Source of the DNA: Symbiodinium natans
Lineage: Eukaryota > Sar > Dinophyceae > Suessiales > Symbiodiniaceae
Length of the DNA stretch: 64,000 nt
Reading direction: 5' to 3'
Assembly: GCA_905221605.1 (NCBI GenBank)
Contig: CAJNDS010002261.1
Span: 310,001-374,000 of the forward strand
Below the pieces are notes generated by a model. That model was not told the DNA's origin. It did not search any database and saw nothing but the letters and a program-made list of their open reading frames with translations. Positions within the stretch are counted from its first letter, which is position 1; each line of letters opens with the position of its first letter. This document shows, one piece after another, positions 23,501 through 32,898 of this stretch. A program made the translations under genes and the position numbers.

Positions 23501-25144
23501 CAGTAACTGTCCTTCATGACCCGGTGATTAACTACGCGGCTTTGGGCCTTCGTTGTTGTTTTTGTTAAAAAGGCCTAAAAAGGCCTAAAAAGGGTAGGTC
23601 GCTGGGGGGGGGGGGTAGCATATATATATATATATATGTGTATATCCGAAGACTCAAGTATGTGCACTTGTGTTTCTTATAGACATGTTTCATATTCAGG
23701 TTCACATTTTACACGTATATGTATACGTCCAACGGTATAGGTTTGCTACGTGCGTATTTATACGTATACGTTTTAAGCTCTTTTCCATTTCACGCAACAC
23801 GGTATCACATAATTGGTATTGGCAGTGACGAGGACGTTGATTTGTATACGTTTTTCAGACTCATATCACATTATAGTGAATTCGGTTTCCCTTGTAGAGT
23901 TGGCTTCAGAGCTTAAGGTTTTACTAGTATGGTGGTGTAGATTCTTTTTGGCTGTCTGGGGTTCTAGAGTGTGTTTGCTCGTCTTGAGGGCTTGATGGCA
24001 TCGTCATTCTGAGCTTCTGCAGTTCAAGCATAGCATTGTTTAGGTTTGTTGCGCCGTTTCCTTTTTTCACGAGCCTACCGTTCTAATTGACCAGGCACCT
24101 ATAGTATGGATGTTGCAACTTGTGTCGTGTGCCGCAATCGGCGATTGGGTGGTTGTTTGGTGCGAGAAATTGCGGTATGCATAGTTTGTTACTGTCAGCA
24201 TTAGAAGTCTGAAGCTTCGCGTAGTTGAGGTTTGGGAGGCCACTCATAGCCCCCGAGTTTCTAGAACACTACCAGGTTCTTGCTCTTGCTTTCAGGGCTT
24301 GAGGCTGACGGTGTGGCATTCTGAGCTTGAGGTCGGGGGTTGTCACGTATGCGGCTTCGGGCATCTCTAAGCTTTCAGGAATATGCGCAGAGCAGGTGCT
24401 GTGGGCTTTGCCGGTTCCGGTGGAGCCCTTCCAAGAGCACGGGGCCTGTCGGGTCGATTGAGTTTTGGGACGCAAATCATGGACAGGTGGAGGAGTGCGT
24501 GGGCGCCTTTCTCATCAAGGCACGTGCTGCTTGGGTTCGAGATCGAGCGCCCATTGCGGAAGTATCCGCCCAGGGCTCCTGTAAGGGATTACATTGGGTG
24601 AACCCCTAGAGTACGGTACACCTAATTCTTGGCAACGGTTTTTCAGCACAGCCATCCTGCTAAGCTGCAATTGGACATGTTTAAGCTCTCAGGTGTAGAG
24701 TTGTGTAGGTTTCTTTCCGTGGTCCAACTGTCAGACTTCCTGTGCAGCAGAAGGAAATTCCACTTTCCAGAGAGGACCTTGATCTTAACGGAGCCCTCAA
24801 AACGTCACCATGTCCCTGACAAACCCCACCAGCCCGCTCGTCGCCAGGAGCTCCCTGCTGAGGTGATGAAGGAGATTGACGAAATCCACGAGGCATCATA
24901 TGGCCTCATGCTTTTGCTTGCGGCTTCGGAAGTTTCAAAGAGCTTCTGAGCTCTTCTTTTCTTCAGTGCGCGGAGGGTAAGACCTGGGATATAGCTTCTT
25001 CGTTGAAATGAATTCAACCCTTCGCCCGAGTGTCGTTTTCGGGTCAGTATGCTCTAACCCATTCTCAGCCCCACGTTCAACAAGCCAGATCCCAACACCT
25101 TTGCAAATCTCTTCAGAGAATGCGGCTGCAGACCTCCCAACTAA
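9300..25144 (+). CDS. aldo/keto reductase, about 21 exons (N-terminus unresolved)
   Basis: Predicted NAD(P)H-dependent oxidoreductase of the aldo/keto reductase superfamily (TIM barrel, Tas-like). Exons: 9300-9332, 10099-10136, 10387-10482, 10920-10958, 11112-11196, 12504-12550, 12850-12905, 13305-13337, 14211-14267, 14575-14618, 14820-14920, 15108-15161, 17084-17130, 17305-17360, 17724-17771, 18190-18218, 18611-18650, 18842-18903, 24771-24792, 24848-24902, 25089-25144. They join in phase to about 365 codons ending at TAA 25142-25144. Landmarks in order: GVNFLDSAELYPVP, TEEWMGNWLEKA, KLYIASK, YIDLYYLHWP, PIFGCASFYAEGK, AIKTLLDAGLIKYWALSNEN, HYGALAGGVLTGKYL, PGFQPRY, GLTPTELALAWAKQRPFVGS, PAEVMKEIDEIHEASY. 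The catalytic Asp, Tyr, Lys and His are all present. The usual N-terminal GTM-type strand was not found. The exons at 11112 and 14820-15161 are the least certain. Donors are about half GC, the rest GT, plus one GA (18904). Confidence 0.82.
11221..11517. repeat. CA/TA-rich microsatellite in an intron
   Basis: (CACATA)n, (CATATA)n, (CA)n and finally (TA)n over about 300 bp, inside the intron after the exon at 11112-11196. It generates long spurious open frames (Tyr-Thr and Val-Cys repeats) on both strands. Confidence 0.95.
12552..12610. repeat. 10-bp minisatellite at an intron start
   Basis: About five to six copies of GGCTTGGCAG begin immediately after the GC splice donor of the aldo/keto reductase exon ending at 12550. 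Confidence 0.88.
14879..14960. repeat. 41-bp perfect tandem duplication at an exon end
   Basis: Units 14879-14919 and 14920-14960 are identical. The inferred end of the reductase exon (14920) falls at the unit boundary, so the duplication copies the exon end together with its GT donor. Confidence 0.85.
15240..17075. other. intron of the reductase gene with GAGTTTGA-type simple sequence
   Basis: About 1.9 kb between the exons ending 15161 and starting 17084. From about 15740 to 16230 and from 16550 to 16880 it is rich in short phrases such as gagtttgaaag, and in the second stretch their complement ctttcaaactc. No second gene recognised. Confidence 0.55.
18981..22039. mobile_element. TIR-bounded element A, about 3.05 kb, no ORF
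   Basis: The left end reads (TA)n then GCTACCCCCCCCC, TCC, AAAACCTACCGTTTT (18981-19027). The right end (about 21993-22027) is its inverted copy: AAACGGTAGGTTTT, a G run, TACC, then (AT)n. It lies inside the aldo/keto reductase intron 18904-24770. The interior is AT-rich: repeated CTAAATCCTAAAGAG phrases (19.2-20.2 kb), AGGGTTAAGGTTTAAAGG phrases (20.6-21.2 kb) and a palindrome array. No transposase is visible, so it would be non-autonomous. The TA flanks suggest insertion into a TA microsatellite. The boundaries are my inference. Confidence 0.6.
21350..21862. repeat. array of paired 16-bp palindromes
   Basis: The perfect palindrome GGAGTTTTAAAACTCC (or its trimmed form) occurs about ten times, always as pairs separated by a spacer of CTTGCTTAGCCACNAGA type. 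Five such pairs are linked by GATTGAAGATT-type words and their inverted copies (AATCTTCAATC). Each pair, and the linkers, can fold on themselves. It sits at the right end of element A. Confidence 0.88.
22175..22452. repeat. foldback (long inverted repeat) in element B
   Basis: The left arm is rich in CCAAAAACACCAAAACC, the right arm in the complementary GGTTTTTTTGGTTTTGG. They flank a tight inner stem ATTTTCCGGAACTCT / AGAGTTCCGGAAAAT around a loop of about 24 bp (22270-22325). Confidence 0.85.
22480..23130. repeat. three diverged direct repeats of about 110 bp
   Basis: Copies near 22495-22590, 22890-22996 and 23008-23125 share GTGCTTTTCAG, AGTGGTCTTT, TTGTTTC and TATGTAAGTAGAACCGCTTC. Each contains a donor-like GTAAGTAG. 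They lie inside element B. Confidence 0.8.
23640..24765. other. rest of the long reductase intron
   Basis: Unique sequence with no recognised exon; the next reductase exon begins at 24771. Open frames around 24340-24610 on + have no family motif. Confidence 0.45.
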
Positions 25145-25425
25145 AGAAAATCCGTCCAGCTTTCCTTGCATGCTCACCAGCAACATGGTGGAGAGGGGGG
25201 GGGGTGCGGGGTTGTTCGAAATTTACGTCCCTTTTGGGCAAGCCATCTGAACGAGAAACCCGAAACCTTAATACCCCAACTTGAGCCCACATTTTGAAGA
25301 GAATTTCCCCCACCTTCTTGGTGTCTATCACATACCCTGAAGAGTTTCGGGGCTATTGTGGGGGGGAGTTTGAGGGTTGAAGGGTGCCCGCACGTTCGCG
25401 TGGCGTTGACGGGGGCCTCGGCCAG

Positions 25426-25930
25426 GAGCGGCCCAACCCGTCCATGCACTACACGTGCAAGGACTGTTCGGAAGGTACACTTTTGATTTAGGGTTCAGGG
25501 TTTTGGTATATTTTCTCTTGTTTCTTCCTGGTTTCAAGAGACTCTCTGGCAGGTCGCTCAGGTCCTTTCAGCAGCTCTGATGTTTGATTCGGGCAAGTTG
25601 TAGCTTTCTTTTTGAGCCTCTGTGGCATAGCCCGTGCAGTAAGAGGGTGCCCAAATGGCCCCATCATGGCCCGGCCCCATCATGGCCCAGCATGTGTATC
25701 ATATCGACCCCAACGTGGTTCAACCTGTGCTTGATTCGGTCTTAGGCTAGACAGGTTTGAGGGCTATGCACCTTCCGCATGCCCTTAAACCCTAAACGCT
25801 CGGGTCTCGGGTTCAGGGGTTTAAGTGTACGTGTTTTTGGGTTTGGGGTCAGGGGTGTTCAGGGTGTTCATGCGCAGAGCTCGTGGGTGAAAGGGTGCTT
25901 CGCCCCGGCTGCGGAAGGCACCTGGCACAG
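25426..25930 (+). CDS. two exon-like segments with Cys-rich motif, unidentified gene
   Basis: Candidate exons are 25426-25474 (AG acceptor, GT donor gtacac; peptide NPSMHYTCKDCSE) and 25894-25930 (AG acceptor, GC donor gctaga; peptide continues GCFAPAAEGTWH). The join is in phase and gives a C-x2-C pair followed by another Cys four residues later, suggesting a small zinc-binding motif. The context starts 280 bp after the reductase stop, so this may be the next gene in a unidirectional cluster. Family not recognised. Confidence 0.42.
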
Positions 25931-26184
25931 GCTAGATCTGTTCATTGGTTAAAAGATTGGTTGGGGAGTTGCTTCCAGTTTGGAAGGAGAACGTCCCCAA
26001 CCCGAAACCCTGGAACCCAAAGCTCGAAAACCCTAAAGCACCACACTCCTAAAGCAGTAAGCTCGGTAAACGTTTGCACCTTTCAACCCCGTAGAACTTG
26101 ATTTATTTTCTAAGCCTGTGATCCCATGCCTTGGTTGTGGGTTTTTCGGGCCTCTGATGTAGGGTTTGGCCCCCTCGGGTTTAG

Positions 26185-26350
26185 GGTTTAGAGTTTATGG
26201 TTTAGAGCTACGCCGTCAAGCACACATGACATGCGCCGTCCGCGGCAAGAACTTTCGGACTGTGTGGGCTGCCCTCGGCGACCGCGTCGCTTGCTGGCCA
26301 GAGCGAGCTACTGCCGACGAGGGTTGGATGGCCAAGCTGTTTCTCTTCGT
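26185..26350 (+). CDS. exon-like segment, unidentified
   Basis: A GC-rich stretch in which all three + frames stay open. The most protein-like gives VRGKNFRTVWAALGDRVACW then PERATADEGWMAKL, ending near a GT donor (gtttct). It may belong to the same gene as the Cys-rich exons upstream, but the junction phase could not be settled. Confidence 0.33.
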
Positions 26351-26478
26351 GCGACATTGGAAACCATCAATTTGATGGCTTTGTCAACCTTAAGCCCAAA
26401 ACAAGCCCTTAACCCCAAACCCCTCAGCCCTAAGCCCTGAATCGTCAACCCTCAGCCACCCCAGCCGCGCAATGCCAG

Positions 26479-26523
26479 GACATCTTGGAGGAAGCGAAGT
26501 GGCTCGGCCCCGGCGCAGTGAAG
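26479..26523 (+). CDS. exon-like segment, unidentified
   Basis: Forty-five bases in phase 0 between tgccag and a GC donor (gcgtgt at 26524), encoding DILEEAKWLGPGAVK. It has the size and splice style of the proven small exons. Family unknown. Confidence 0.42.
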
Positions 26524-26765
26524 GCGTGTGACGCCTAGGCTCCTGGCATGGGCCTGGGCTTCAGAGGTTCCGCAAATACCTGAGTTAAATCCCCTCAACC
26601 CCTCAACCTTAAACTGAAACTCACGGCCAAACTCACGGCGCTAGAGGCGGTGGAGGCGCTGGAGGTTTCTCAGCCATGATGGTACAGGATTCTGAGACTC
26701 CGGTCGGAGGGCTGTCCTTTCGGCCCTGACCCTAACCCTGAGCTGTAAGCACCGAAACCCCCCAG

Positions 26766-26836
26766 GCCCACGGTTCGCAACCTGCTAAGCTGAAGTCTGA
26801 AGCCGCGAAAGCACCTACCCCGAAGACCAACCGAAG
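26766..26836 (+). CDS. exon-like segment, Lys/Ala/Pro-rich
   Basis: Between a cccag acceptor and a GT donor (gtgcac at 26837). It encodes AHGSQPAKLKSEAAKAPTPK and a few basic residues, a disordered linker type of sequence. It may be part of the same unidentified gene. Confidence 0.38.
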
Positions 26837-27205
26837 GTGCACTCTAGCAGCTGTAGCGCCTTCCGATGGTGGTCCTAGGGTTTAAGATTAAGGTACTTAG
26901 GGTGTTTTGTGCGAATTCAGCCCATGTCCGAACGTGTGCCAGCCAAGCGGCGTGATGAGGAGTGAAGAGTGGGGCTGGTTTAGGCTTTGGGGTTTCAGGT
27001 TTAGTGTAGATGCCAATGCCAGGGGATTCCTCAGAATACATTCTCCTCCAATCGTACATCACTTCAAAAAGCCCTGCTAGCCACGGCTTTGAAGACCACT
27101 ATACTAGCCAAAGCGGTTGCAGTGTGCAGCCGCTTTTAGCACTTCTTGTACTTCGGATGGGGTTCTTGTGGGTGTTGTCAGACGTCGGAATGTAAAACTG
27201 CTCGC

Positions 27206-27291
27206 AGCATCTTCTGCTACTGCAGCTGCCGTTGCGACAAGACTACCAAGCATCTTCTGCTACTGCAGCTGCTGTTGCGACAATACTACCG
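27206..27291. repeat. 43-bp tandem duplication
   Basis: Two near-identical 43-bp copies (27206-27248 and 27249-27291) starting AGCATCTTCTGCTACTGCAG and differing at a few positions. Confidence 0.85.
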
Positions 27292-28002
27292 TGTTGTCAT
27301 TTAGATTTGTCCATAGTTATCTTGCTAAGGTCACACCCCCGCCACTGGGATCATACTTCCAAGTGCAAGAAGGACTTGCTACTTACAGTATTGCGTCCCG
27401 AGCTGTAGCATGCACTACTAAGGCGTTCATGCTAAAATTTATCTGCTGCTGCGGCTCTACCACTGACATCATCACTGACTGCAACTGCCACCATTCACAC
27501 GATTGTCTGCGATGCTAATGCGTGCCTCACTTCAAACCTCTGCGCTGCTGTGTGCCGGCGGGAGGGGTGGTACGCGGATCTCGGAAAGCCGAGGCCCAGC
27601 GAAAGCTCTCAGCTGGGGTGTCTCATCGGGTTTGCTGCAGTCTCCTTAGGGATGCTTTGTTTGCGTAGGTGAGGTGCAAAGGGCTAATGGTTGCTTGTGG
27701 TTCTACGAGATAGCTTCAAAACGTTTCGTGAAGGTTTGAGGGCTCCTCCGCAAAGTGTTTTGTTTGTTCCTTTGTTCCGCACCCGGGGTTTTCGGCACGC
27801 AGATTCTGACCCATGCTTTAGCTCAACCTGGAGCCCAAACCCCAATCTTCTGATTTGGTTCAAGTGTGCACTCAGGAGTTCGGATTCTGTTTAACTGCCT
27901 TTAGAGTTTTGACAAAAGACGTAGGTTTCAGGGGATTACCAAGCCCTGAATTTGCGAGTTGTAGTCTCAGAAAGGGGGTTTTGAGAAGGGTTGGTGGTTC
28001 AG

Positions 28003-28191
28003 GATTCCAGCAGAGACCGCGGTCCGGCTGGCAGATGCTGCGCAATTTTCCTTCAGGTGGGCGGTGCCCAGATCGGTTGCAGCAAAAGGCCGTCGTTGGG
28101 ATTCCTGCAGCCAAAGCCAAGATTCTGCGACGTAGTGCCATATCCGGAACCCTGGCCCACAAACTTTACCCAGCTCCCGAAAGCAAAGTAG
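28003..28191 (+). CDS. two exon-like segments, possible 3' end of an unidentified gene
   Basis: 28003-28056 (AG acceptor, donor gtgggc) encodes IPAETAVRLADAAQFSF. 28111-28191 (acceptor cctgcag) encodes PKPRFCDVVPYPEPWPTNFT and then QLPKAK with a TAG stop. The two do not join in phase as drawn (phase 2 to phase 0), so one boundary is wrong or they are separate. Confidence 0.35.
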   Translation, partial: DSSRDRGPAGRCCAIFLQVGGAQIGCSKRPSLGFLQPKPRFCDVVPYPEPWPTNFTQLPKAK

Positions 28192-29014
28192 AGTTGAAAG
28201 TAAGGTGGCCTAGGCGATTAACCTCTTCAGAGTACTTGTACCTCCCAGCTGAACATCCCGAACCTTCAGGACCACCTGGGAAAGTACCTCTCTAAAATTC
28301 GGTGAACGCTGAATCCTAAACCTCCGCAGCGTTTGGGCTCAACGCAGCCCTGTGTGGAAGGAGCGGAAGGGCCTGGATCCTAGCCACCCGGGCTCGAAGC
28401 GAGTTTCGGGTTTAGGGCTTAGGGCAAAATCCTGTGAAAAGTATATTCCCTAAAGTGTGGGGGTCATAAAGGGTGCATCATGTAGATCAACCAGCATTCG
28501 GGGTTTAAAGCTTCGGGTTCCTAAATGTCCTTACAAGGAGCTTTTGCAGCTATGGGGCCATGGGTATGTAAGGAGGCTTCTAGGAGGATTTTGCATTCAA
28601 TCTTGGCCTTTTGGGGGGACTTTGTGATCACACTTCAAGTGGCCCTACCCCTGAAGCTCAAAACCCGACAAGGGGCGCTGATCTCAATTGCGGGCCCTTT
28701 TGCGCAGGATGAGGTTGGCTCCTGTGCTTGTAGGGTTTAGGGTGTAGCGCTTGGAAAGAGGTGTTTGGTTCAGCGTTCGCTCAACCTGAATCCATGCCTT
28801 TAGAGTAAGAGTATGGATCCTGGGCTTTAAAATGTGTCTGTTGCAACCGCAAGAGTTTTTTCTTGACAACAAGATCAAGCCCACAAGCCCGCGCACTCCC
28901 GTAAACCCTATGCTAGCATCCCCGAAGCTCCAAGCAGAGGCCTACTACCTACAAGTTTCCCCTGAACCTTGCTGAGCTCTGAATCTGAAGTGGGACTCTG
29001 GTTTACATCATCAG

Positions 29015-29412
29015 AATGGTCGCCTTGAGGCTGGGAGCGAGATGGCAGCGATGCGGCGTTCTTGCGCGAGCGCGCTGGCGCTGGGGCCTCCCAGCAGCAA
29101 GTATCCTCTGTTGCAGTATCTTCGCCCTAGCATGTTCCGGCACATGTTCAGTTTTTGCGGCCTCGCTGGGTCTCTAAATTATGGTTCGGGGCCCTGGCCC
29201 CTCTTTCAAGTGTAGGGATGTCTAGTTTTAACCCAGCTCGTCGAGGTTTTTTTGTACTGGTTGCCCGAGTCACCGCCCTGGAGTATGAACCCTTTTTGAG
29301 AATCCCTGGAGAGCCCGAAACCCAAGGATCCCACAAGAAATCCTGCAGAGCATCCCTGTGAGTGTCCCTCCCATCACCCTCGAGGCACTCCTGGGAGTGC
29401 TTTGGATCCCAG
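29015..29412 (+). CDS. two exon-like segments, unidentified
   Basis: 29015-29100 (acceptor catcag, donor gtatcc) encodes NGRLEAGSEMAAMRRSCASA and on. 29327-29412 (acceptor cccaag, donor gtaatcc) encodes IPQEILQSIPVSVPPITLEA followed by LLGVLWIP. An open frame between them (about 29222-29300) is ambiguous. An antisense frame covers the same bases. Family unknown. Confidence 0.38.
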
Positions 29413-29639
29413 GTAATCCCTACGGTGCCGTCACATCGGGTTGCGGAGTGTTCGAAGTAAGCCAGAAGTAATGTCAATTGCTGTCTATTTTGTTCTTGTG
29501 CGTATGGGTCCTGTGCCCTGGCCAGCTGCCTTGCGGCCCAAAATGCCCAAAAACCCTTGCAATCCCTGCAAACCCCCAAACCGTTAAAAAGGTCTTCTTG
29601 GTCGAACTATTTCGATAATGATGCTGATTATGATTGTTG

Positions 29640-29935
29640 TATTTTGGTGGACGATTAGTGTGTCATCATGATTCTTGCTGTGTCAAGTCTTGCTGTTGGG
29701 TGAAGCTCTTTGTTGTCTGGTCAGTGTCTTGGTGTGGGGTTCGAGATGACGTGCCGGACGCCGACAAGAAACCCACTTGCAGTTCAAAGGCTGCAAGAGC
29801 CCATTACAATTCCGAGGCTCTGTCTGCTGGCGTCTTGGCAAGCAATGAAGGCGTGCCGTGTGCCCGATTGCTGTGTCGCTGAGTTTAAGGCTGGCAGGGC
29901 TGAAGTGTGCACTGCTGCATGGTGCAGTTAGTTCA
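29640..29935 (+). CDS. ambiguous open frames, unidentified
   Basis: Two overlapping + frames remain open here; one ends VCTAAWCS-stop at 29931, the other PCARLLCR-stop at 29882. Neither has recognisable motifs. Confidence 0.22.
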
Positions 29936-30536
29936 ACCCCGCCTGTAAATAACGCTGAGCCCGAAACCCAAATTCCCTAACCCCGCATAAAGCCAAAGCC
30001 CCGCACCTGTTGAGTAGTTGGGCGGCCTAAACCTGCAAACCCCAAACCCCCGAGTTCGCCTCCGCCTAAGGTCTTGCGCTCGGTCGCTTTCATTACGGCC
30101 CCAGCGGTGGGGGTGCTGCGGCTGCGCGCGGCGCAGGCCTCTTTCCGGGGGTTTCAGGGTCCATGCGTAAGGGGGTAGGCCTAGGGGCTCAAAAATTGAG
30201 AGCTCACGGTTCAGGGGTTATCAGGGGTGTGGGTGTTAAAGGGTTTGAAGGCAAGGATCTAGATGGATATTCAATGGGAACCCTGCTTTGAGGCGGCTCA
30301 GGAGACTGGACCTTCTCTTGGCTTCGGGCTTAGGGGTTTGGGTTTTCATGTGTTTCTGACGTACCCGCGCCTCAAACCCTCAACCCGTACTTTATTAAAC
30401 CCAAACCCTACAAGCCTGAACCCGTCACCCTTGAACATGTTGGACTTTGGACCGGAACTTGGGTCTCGCCTGTCTGGCTAAACCTCCCCCAGACCCCCGA
30501 ACCCCCCCGAACCCCCCTGAATCCCCTTCCTTTCTG

Positions 30537-30625
30537 AGGCCGGGGCTGCTGGCGCCGCGGCCCTAGCAGCGCCACTGCCGGCCCAAGCTATAGAAGGACT
30601 CCCCCACTGGGTTGTTCGAATATTG
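30537..30625 (+). CDS. exon-like segment, Ala-rich, unidentified
   Basis: After a ttctgag acceptor, a frame encodes AGAAGAAALAAPLPAQAIEG, then LPHWVVRILIRAKRAV. The antisense frame is also open (Ala-rich). No family recognised. Confidence 0.3.
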
Positions 30626-31165
30626 ATAAGAGCAAAAAGAGCAGTATGCGCAACGAGCACAATAAAGAGCAGCCAAAGTGACTGGAATCGCAGTATACAT
30701 CATCTTAGTAGCACGCATATCAGCATCAGCCAAGCAGAGCACTAGTAGTACTCTTAGCAGTAAGCTTAACCTTAGTTACTACTCACAGCAAGCTTTTTTG
30801 ACCTTCGGCCTCCAAAGCCTTAGCAGGAGTCTCCACGTTTGAGTTCGTCTTCGGTATCATCAGAACCTCGGCTTGTGTGGGTGCAGGGGGGGTGCGGTGC
30901 TTCATACCCCAGAGTCGCAAAGCCTCAGACCCGAAGCTCCGAACCCCTAAGCCCCAAACCTCTTTTCTGCTCTCGATAAGGTTTGGGGGTATTGGGGTGG
31001 GTTTCAAGGAAGGGCTGAGCCATTGCTGTCAAGAGAGTCATTGCTTCACTCGTAAAAGCCGGAATTCTGATAACCTTTCGGCCACGCAGGGTTGTCAGGA
31101 GCAAAGTGTCTCGCCGCATTCAGCCCCTAAGCCTGAAACCCTAAACTCCGCCAAGCTCCGCCAAG

Positions 31166-31237
31166 CTCTCGCCTTGCACTGGAGGCCTCGTCTTTTTGAT
31201 CGCGGTCGTTGCGTCAGACTACCTCAAGGACGACTAG
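31166..31237 (+). CDS. possible terminal exon with a membrane helix
   Basis: After a gccaag acceptor, 23 codons LSPCTGGLVFLIAVVASDYL then KDD and a TAG stop. A single hydrophobic helix with a short acidic tail. Family unknown. Confidence 0.35.
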   Translation, partial: LSPCTGGLVFLIAVVASDYLKDD

Positions 31238-31254
31238 GCCCTACGTAAACCCTA

Positions 31255-31302
31255 AACTAAAGCCTAAACCCTAAGCCCTAAGCCCTAAGCCCTAAGCCCT
31301 AC
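31255..31302. repeat. interstitial telomere-like repeat
   Basis: CCCTAAA then five consecutive CCCTAAG units. It is the most regular CCCTAA-type run in the window; similar (TTTAGGG)3 occurs at about 51556-51586. Confidence 0.85.
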
Positions 31303-31321
31303 ACCCTAAACTCAGCTTGAG

Positions 31322-31408
31322 GCCTGGAACCCGACATGCTGCTCTGGCAAGGCGGCCACCTCGTGGCGGCTGGCAGGCCCAAAGATGCAGCCGGCGTACG
31401 AAAAGAAA
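31322..31408 (+). CDS. exon-like segment, unidentified
   Basis: Between a cttgag acceptor and a GT donor (gtcgag at 31409): LEPDMLLWQGGHLVAAGRPK, then DAAGVRKE. Two alternative frames are open over part of it. Family unknown. Confidence 0.38.
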
Positions 31409-31419
31409 GTCGAGGCTTT

Positions 31420-32300
31420 TTTGGGGTGTAGGGTTTTTTAAGTTGAGAGTTTAACGATTCATGCATGGTTTGGCGTAGGTTCTTTTGGGGTTTACATAGG
31501 GCCCATTTAGAATCTTCACAATCTTTAAGAGACTCTGACGAACCACCAAGCTGCCCTGGGTAATAATGGCCAGACGAACCTCCTGTAGACTATCCTGTGG
31601 ATTAGGGTTTACGTGTGTTTATTGGGGGGGTTTGTATACGGTTTAAGCAGGGTTTCACGGTGCATGAACGTGTTAGAAAGGATGTAGGGTTTCGGGCTTT
31701 GGGATTTTCAGTGCCTGCTTGCTTTGTGGTTTTGTTTGGATGTCTCTCCACGGCACAGCTGACACGGAGCCAAGCTCAATGAAGAGCACATCACATGAGA
31801 GACGCTGTAGGCTTTGGGGCTCTAAGCCCTCCGTTTTTCATCTCGACCCCCATATCCCCTCAAACCCCTCCCACCATCACCTCCAAATAAAGGCCAGTGT
31901 GACTACCCTAGACTCCTGAAGCCCTAGCCCGACATCCACGGACCCCTAAACTCGAAACCCCAAAGCCCCTGAGCCCTCACCCCAAAGCGCCCAAAACCCT
32001 CTCAACTCTAGATGCTACACCCCCATAACCCCGCACCCTAACTTCCCCTAAACCTTGAGCCTTGCTGAACCCGCCTTAACCCCAAAAGCACTGCACCCTG
32101 TTATCCCTGAATCGCATCCCCGGCAAGCGCCTCCGACGCGGCCATGGTCCGAAGATACGAGCGGCTGCGCCACCTCAGCGCCGGCCCGCAGCCTGGAGGG
32201 CCGCCGGCCGGGGGGGGGCAAGGGGGGTGGGGAAGGTGTGGGGCGCCGTATTCCCCCCAAAACCAGCAAAAAGGGTGTCAGGCAGGGTTAAATTTCTCTT
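31420..32300. other. intron-like or intergenic filler
   Basis: Telomere-like words and CCCTAAAC phrases with little coding signal. A GC-rich piece at about 32130-32215 encodes AAMVRRYERLRHLSAG in one frame and could be an exon. Confidence 0.4.
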
Positions 32301-32304
32301 CGTT

Positions 32305-32365
32305 GTCGTCGTCGGAGCAGTAGGAGTAGTATGAGTAGTAGGAGTAGTAGGAGTAGTTGGAGGAG

Positions 32366-32437
<72 letters not shown>

Positions 32438-32525
32438 GAGTAGTAGGAGTAGTAGGAGTGGCTGGAGTAGCAGGAGCAGCAGGAGCAGCAGGAGTAGCAG
32501 GAGCAGTAGCAGTAGCAATAGTAAT
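32305..32525. repeat. (AGT)n trinucleotide repeat
   Basis: AGT/AGG/AGC trinucleotide tract of about 220 bp just upstream of the ankyrin gene. The Ser, Leu or Thr homopolymer frames on either strand are artefacts. Confidence 0.95.
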
Positions 32526-32898
32526 GGTATTAAAGAAAGTCAGAGCAAGAATCGTAATGATATAGGGGTCGGAATACATAGTTAGAGTATCTCCATGATT
32601 TGATTCTGTGCCTCAAGACCCTATTTCAGTTTTGAAGGACGGCTTTGAAAGTTTGGCCCATGGCGGTTAGAGGTTTGAGGGTTTGGAGGTTTGATTGGTC
32701 GACCCTCGAGTTGGTGCTCAAGCTTTTCTTCGATGCTTGCAATGTTTCAGCGTTTCGAGTAGGGTACGTTGGTGACAAAATAATGCAGCAGCAGCAGCAG
32801 CACCATCACCACAACTGAGTTTGCTAGGCACTGCTGGTTTCGACTTTGCCATTGTTGCAGCCGGACTCCCCGGCTCACTATCTTGGCGTATCGTGAGG

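Larger units (their letters stand above)
22040..23637. mobile_element. TIR-bounded element B, about 1.6 kb, no ORF
   Basis: The left end (22040-22067) reads GGTACCCCCCCC then AGTGACCTACCCTTTTT. The right end (about 23586-23620) is its inverted copy, AAAAAGGGTAGGTC, GCT, a G run, TAGC, then (AT)n to 23637. It directly abuts element A, sharing the (AT)n at 22028-22039, and lies in the same intron. The interior has a foldback with poly-CCAAAAA arms and three copies of a roughly 110-bp direct repeat. No transposase is visible. Confidence 0.6.

Noticed and set aside
32595-32625. A phrase ending GCCTCAAG upstream of the ankyrin gene, resembling the end of the dinoflagellate spliced leader
   Set aside because: Only the last few bases agree; the upstream leader core (GTAGCCATTTTGG) is absent, so it is not good evidence of a retroposed gene.
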